Positions 61,283 to 64,000 of a DNA stretch of 64,000 bases are shown here, one piece after another (position 1 is the first letter of the stretch; every line of letters begins with the position of its first letter). Position numbers and translations under genes: made by a program. Origin of the DNA: an uncultured Bacillota bacterium (GTDB lineage: Bacteria; Bacillota; Clostridia; Peptostreptococcales; Anaerovoracaceae); the NCBI GenBank assembly GCA_927441425.1, contig CAKMKG010000011.1:53472-117471 (forward strand), in the 5' to 3' direction. The notes beneath the pieces were generated by a model. It did no database searches. It was not told where the DNA came from and worked only from the letters and a program-made list of their open reading frames with translations.

Positions 61283-61918
61283 CTAGTATGCCTCTTCCTC
61301 TTCTTCTCCAAAGTCACCGTCAATGACAGGGAATTCTTTGTCGATAAGGCCTTCTTCATAGAGGTCTTCGTCTTCTTCTATTATTTCTTCGTATTCTTCA
61401 TCCAGTGTTGCATCGATAGAGATAGCGTACTCGTCGATTTCATAATCTAGACAATCGGAAAAATCATAGCGGTAATGATCCTCGTTGAGCTTTTCCAGTC
61501 GATAGAGAGAAAGCGCTTCAAAAACAGTGTCATTTCTTTTAACATTATCGCTGAGTCGTTTCAGATGTACTGCACTGTCAAAAATATACCAAGTTCTAAA
61601 TTTGAACAATTCATCCACATAGGCAATATGTTCTTCCTGATTTGTTGCATTCTTAGCAAGACCGACGAGGGCTTGTTTGATCGTGCTCAATAATGTGTAG
61701 ATCTCGATAGCATCTTCAGGCATTCCCTGCAGAATGTCTTCAAAGTAACTGTCAGTCAGATCGATCAGCGTATCGGAATCTACATCAGCCAGTATTTTAT
61801 AAAAGAGATCATAAGGAATCTCTTCGTCACACTCGATTAGTGCGGCAAAGTGTTCAAAATATCCGAACTCATCGGACGATTCTATTTCTAATAAATCCAG
61901 AAGTTCATTCAAATCCAT
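61283..61918 (-). CDS. Acidic hypothetical protein
   Basis: A 211-residue soluble protein I do not recognise. It is strongly acidic, with a helical N-terminal part (MDLNELLDLLEIESSDEFGYFEHFAALIEC) and a C-terminal tail of Glu/Asp runs (DEEYEEIIEEDEDLYEEG, GEEEEEAY). It has no signal, membrane helix or known motif. It begins 9 bases after the murI stop codon in the same direction, so the two are co-transcribed. Confidence 0.75.
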   Translation of the reverse strand: MDLNELLDLLEIESSDEFGYFEHFAALIECDEEIPYDLFYKILADVDSDTLIDLTDSYFEDILQGMPEDAIEIYTLLSTIKQALVGLAKNATNQEEHIAYVDELFKFRTWYIFDSAVHLKRLSDNVKRNDTVFEALSLYRLEKLNEDHYRYDFSDCLDYEIDEYAISIDATLDEEYEEIIEEDEDLYEEGLIDKEFPVIDGDFGEEEEEAY

Positions 61919-61927
61919 TTCGTCACC

Positions 61928-62746
61928 TCATTTGTAAGTATCCAGGTCAAAGCTTTTAAAAGCGACCTTAAACTCAGAGTTTTCGAAGATTCGATTAATC
62001 ATATTGACAAAGTTCTCTGACAAGTCACTGGCATAGAAGGTATTGTCAAAAATCGGTTCTTCGGAAAGAAGCTTATAACGTTTCAATTGGGTTGTGATAT
62101 TTTGTATGATTTCCTCCGATGGATCAATAATTCGTAAACCGGGATATATTTTTTCTAAGTTTCTTCTAATCAACGGATAATGGGTACAGCCCAATACGAG
62201 GGTATTAATCTTATTGTAGGAAATAAAGTGATCTAGGTAATATCGAATAGATAGATCCATGATTTCATTTTGTATGATACCTTCTTCTATAAGAGGTACG
62301 AAGGTCGGGCAAGGGGTCGTATATAAATTAAGCTTGGCATTCCTTTTATGTATCAGATCCTCATATGCTTTGCTTTTAATTGTCACTTTTGTGCCGATGA
62401 TTCCGATCTGATCCTCGTCAAAGCAGGTGCTCGCTACAACCTCTGCAGTTGGTTCAATGATACCGACGATGGGAATTGCGGGATATTTTTGTTGTAACTC
62501 CGTCAGGCATGTTGAACTGACAGTGTTACATGCGATGACGATCATTTTTACGTTTTCTTTGACGAGAAAATCTGCAATCTGCATAGAAAAGAGACGGATG
62601 GTAGATGGTGCTTTTGAGCCGTAAGGTGTACGAGCGGTGTCACCGAAATAGATGATGCGCTCCTTTGGTAAAGCTTTCATTAAATAGGGTATGCATGTGA
62701 GTCCGCCAAGACCTGAGTCAAAAAACCCGATCGGTCGATTATCCAT
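61928..62746 (-). CDS. murI: Glutamate racemase
   Basis: A 272-residue enzyme supplying D-glutamate for peptidoglycan. The start is MDNRPIGFFDSGLGGLT; the two catalytic cysteines are in IACNTVSS and VLGCTHYPL. The track start 32 codons upstream is in non-coding sequence. The binding site is AAAGGA with long spacing, so expression may be modest. Together with the separate aspartate racemase at 57.8 kb this gives two racemases of the same fold. Confidence 0.93.
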   Translation of the reverse strand: MDNRPIGFFDSGLGGLTCIPYLMKALPKERIIYFGDTARTPYGSKAPSTIRLFSMQIADFLVKENVKMIVIACNTVSSTCLTELQQKYPAIPIVGIIEPTAEVVASTCFDEDQIGIIGTKVTIKSKAYEDLIHKRNAKLNLYTTPCPTFVPLIEEGIIQNEIMDLSIRYYLDHFISYNKINTLVLGCTHYPLIRRNLEKIYPGLRIIDPSEEIIQNITTQLKRYKLLSEEPIFDNTFYASDLSENFVNMINRIFENSEFKVAFKSFDLDTYK

Positions 62747-62851
62747 AAAAATTAAGTGTCCTTTCGTTGTTGAAGTAAAATGATTTACTGGTATAATGGT
62801 TCTTAATATTGAGATGCAGCGTTGCTGTAAGGTAAGAACCATTGAATCATG

Positions 62852-62879
62852 TTTACAGTATCATGTTACATGATATAAT
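62852..62879 (+). promoter_or_regulatory. pepF promoter with embedded palindrome
   Basis: TTTACA, 16 bases, TATAAT. The spacer holds ATCATGTTACATGAT (62860-62874), a perfect palindrome around one base. A dimeric repressor bound there would block RNA polymerase. Confidence 0.6.
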
Positions 62880-62937
62880 AATATTAATTAATAAAGGATA
62901 AAATGTAAATAGAAAAAAGAAAAAAAGGAGATATAGA

Positions 62938-64000
62938 ATGGGAAAAGAAATAAAGACGAGAGATCAGATCGATCCGAAATATAAATGGAAAATTGAAGAA
63001 ATGTACTCGGATGAAGAACAATGGAAAGTAGATTATAAAACGGTGGAAGATAAAGCAAAGGACTTTGCTGCCTACTCGGGCAGATTGGGCGAAAGCCCAC
63101 AGGTTCTTTTAGAAGCACTGCAAAAGAAGGATACGATCTGGCTGATCCTGGAGAAGGTCTATACCTATGCAAGAATGAAAAAGGACGAGGATAACCGAGT
63201 CACTCGATATCAGGCCATGAGCGACAAAGCCGGATCTTTGATTGCGAAAGCCTCCTCATATCTATCCTTTTTTACACCGGAACTGCTGGAAATCCCGGAG
63301 GAAAAATTAAAGGGCTATTTGGAAACGTCTGAGGGTCTAGGGCTCTATAAGCATGCGATCAACGACCTTCTGAGAGAAAAGGCGCACGTTCTTTCCAAAG
63401 CGGAAGAGAATCTTATGGCGCAGTTCAGTGAAATCGCTGGGGCTACCAACGATGTATTCTCCATGATCAACAATGCCGATATCAAGTTTGGAACCATTAT
63501 TGATGAAGACGGAGATGAAGTGGAGGTCACCCACGGCAGATACATCGGTTTTATGGAATCTCATGACCGACGAGTTCGCAAGGATGCCTTCGAGCATATG
63601 TACAAAGCTTTTGGAGATTTGAAAAATACCTTGGCTACAACCTATAACTACAACACGAAAACGGATGTGATCACAGCAAGAATCAGAAAATATAACTCTG
63701 CACGGGAAGCGGCGCTTTCCGGAGACAATGTGCCAACAGAGGTTTATGATAATCTCATTGATACGGTAAACAGCAGGCTCGATCTGCTGCACCGCTATGT
63801 AGAGGTTAGACGGAAATTGCTTAAGGTTGACGAGGTTCATATGTACGATATGTACGTACCGCTTGTTGAGATGCCGTCGGAAGAAATCCCTTATGAAAAA
63901 GCCCTTGATTTGATGCGGGAAGGGCTGACTCCTTTAGGTGACCATTATATCGGAAAAATGAATGAAGGTATCGATGCGGGCTGGATCGATGTTTATGAAA
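62938..64000 (+). CDS. pepF: Oligoendopeptidase F, N-terminal part (partial)
   Basis: M3-family zinc metallopeptidase that cleaves short peptides in the cytoplasm. The first 354 codons are present, starting MGKEIKTRDQIDPKYKW after AAAAAGGAG; they include YPEF-type landmarks GRYIGFMESHDRRVRKDAFEHMYKAFGDLKNTLA and AREAALSGDNVP. The zinc site HExxH lies beyond the right edge. Absent from the ORF track because it runs off the window. Confidence 0.93.
   Translation, partial: MGKEIKTRDQIDPKYKWKIEEMYSDEEQWKVDYKTVEDKAKDFAAYSGRLGESPQVLLEALQKKDTIWLILEKVYTYARMKKDEDNRVTRYQAMSDKAGSLIAKASSYLSFFTPELLEIPEEKLKGYLETSEGLGLYKHAINDLLREKAHVLSKAEENLMAQFSEIAGATNDVFSMINNADIKFGTIIDEDGDEVEVTHGRYIGFMESHDRRVRKDAFEHMYKAFGDLKNTLATTYNYNTKTDVITARIRKYNSAREAALSGDNVPTEVYDNLIDTVNSRLDLLHRYVEVRRKLLKVDEVHMYDMYVPLVEMPSEEIPYEKALDLMREGLTPLGDHYIGKMNEGIDAGWIDVYE

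Overview
The window looks like the chromosome of a strictly anaerobic, spore-forming, Gram-positive member of the Clostridia. The closest picture is an amino-acid or 4-aminobutyrate fermenter of the Anaerovoracaceae / Clostridium aminobutyricum type. The reasons are low-to-moderate GC, strong AGGAGG ribosome binding sites, sporulation genes (spoIIAA-spoIIAB-sigF, spoVAC-AD-AE), an oxygen-sensitive 4-hydroxybutyryl-CoA dehydratase, butyryl-CoA dehydrogenase with EtfBA, butyrate kinase, and many ferredoxin-type iron-sulfur proteins. The genus assignment is inference. I see no phage, insertion sequence, CRISPR array, rRNA or tRNA; this is mostly ordinary core chromosome with a few unusual modules.

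Layout. 1-5.5 kb holds cell-shape genes (mreC end, mreD, PBP2, a MinD-like ATPase, convergent rodA). 5.7-9.9 kb holds RNase Y, which apparently starts at ATA, then a cysteine desulfurase-ThiI pair. 10.0-11.7 kb is the sigma-F operon, followed by an orphan sensor-like lipoprotein. 12.9-16.1 kb is bcd-etfB-etfA, with a ferredoxin domain fused to EtfA. 16.5-20.2 kb is a glycosyltransferase / UDP-glucose dehydrogenase / radical SAM trio. 20.2-22.4 kb (minus) is buk, a DUF1801 gene and a B12-reactivation-domain gene. 22.6-24.5 kb is spoVAC-AD-AE; 24.5-27.9 kb is a class A PBP. 28.1-32.9 kb holds hutP-like, comEC, holA and a DMT transporter. 33.1-38.9 kb is a three-subunit NADH/flavin/iron-sulfur complex of probable electron-bifurcating type. 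39.2-44.1 kb is a second C4/acyl-CoA locus (CoA-transferase, transporter, crotonase, iron alcohol dehydrogenase). 44.2-47.1 kb is TPP-riboswitch-thiT, thiN and metY. 47.4-52.2 kb is nfu and then the abfD / small Cys protein / abfT / abfH operon. 52.3-54.2 kb is aroB-aroE. 54.4-56.4 kb holds a DUF975 protein and a P-loop protein. 56.6-60.1 kb is a peptidoglycan cassette: D-aspartate ligase, aspartate racemase and lysine-type MurE. 60.1-62.7 kb holds a deleted PAS-GGDEF remnant, a QueG-like protein, an acidic protein and murI. The window ends inside pepF.

How the genes fit together. AbfH reduces succinate semialdehyde to 4-hydroxybutyrate, AbfT makes the CoA ester, AbfD dehydrates it to crotonyl-CoA, and Bcd/EtfBA reduces this to butyryl-CoA, probably sparing energy as reduced ferredoxin. 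AbfT or Buk then releases butyrate. The NuoE/NuoF/GltD-NuoG-like complex would balance NAD(P)H and ferredoxin pools. The abf operon carries a clear -24/-12 (sigma-54) promoter. Two genes of the second acyl-CoA locus share a near-palindromic site at exactly the same distance from their -35 boxes, which points to a common regulator. Other observations worth a second look are the MinD-like protein with Asn where the catalytic Asp40 normally sits, a family of hairpin-rich intergenic repeats, and the L-Lys/D-Asp crossbridge cassette.
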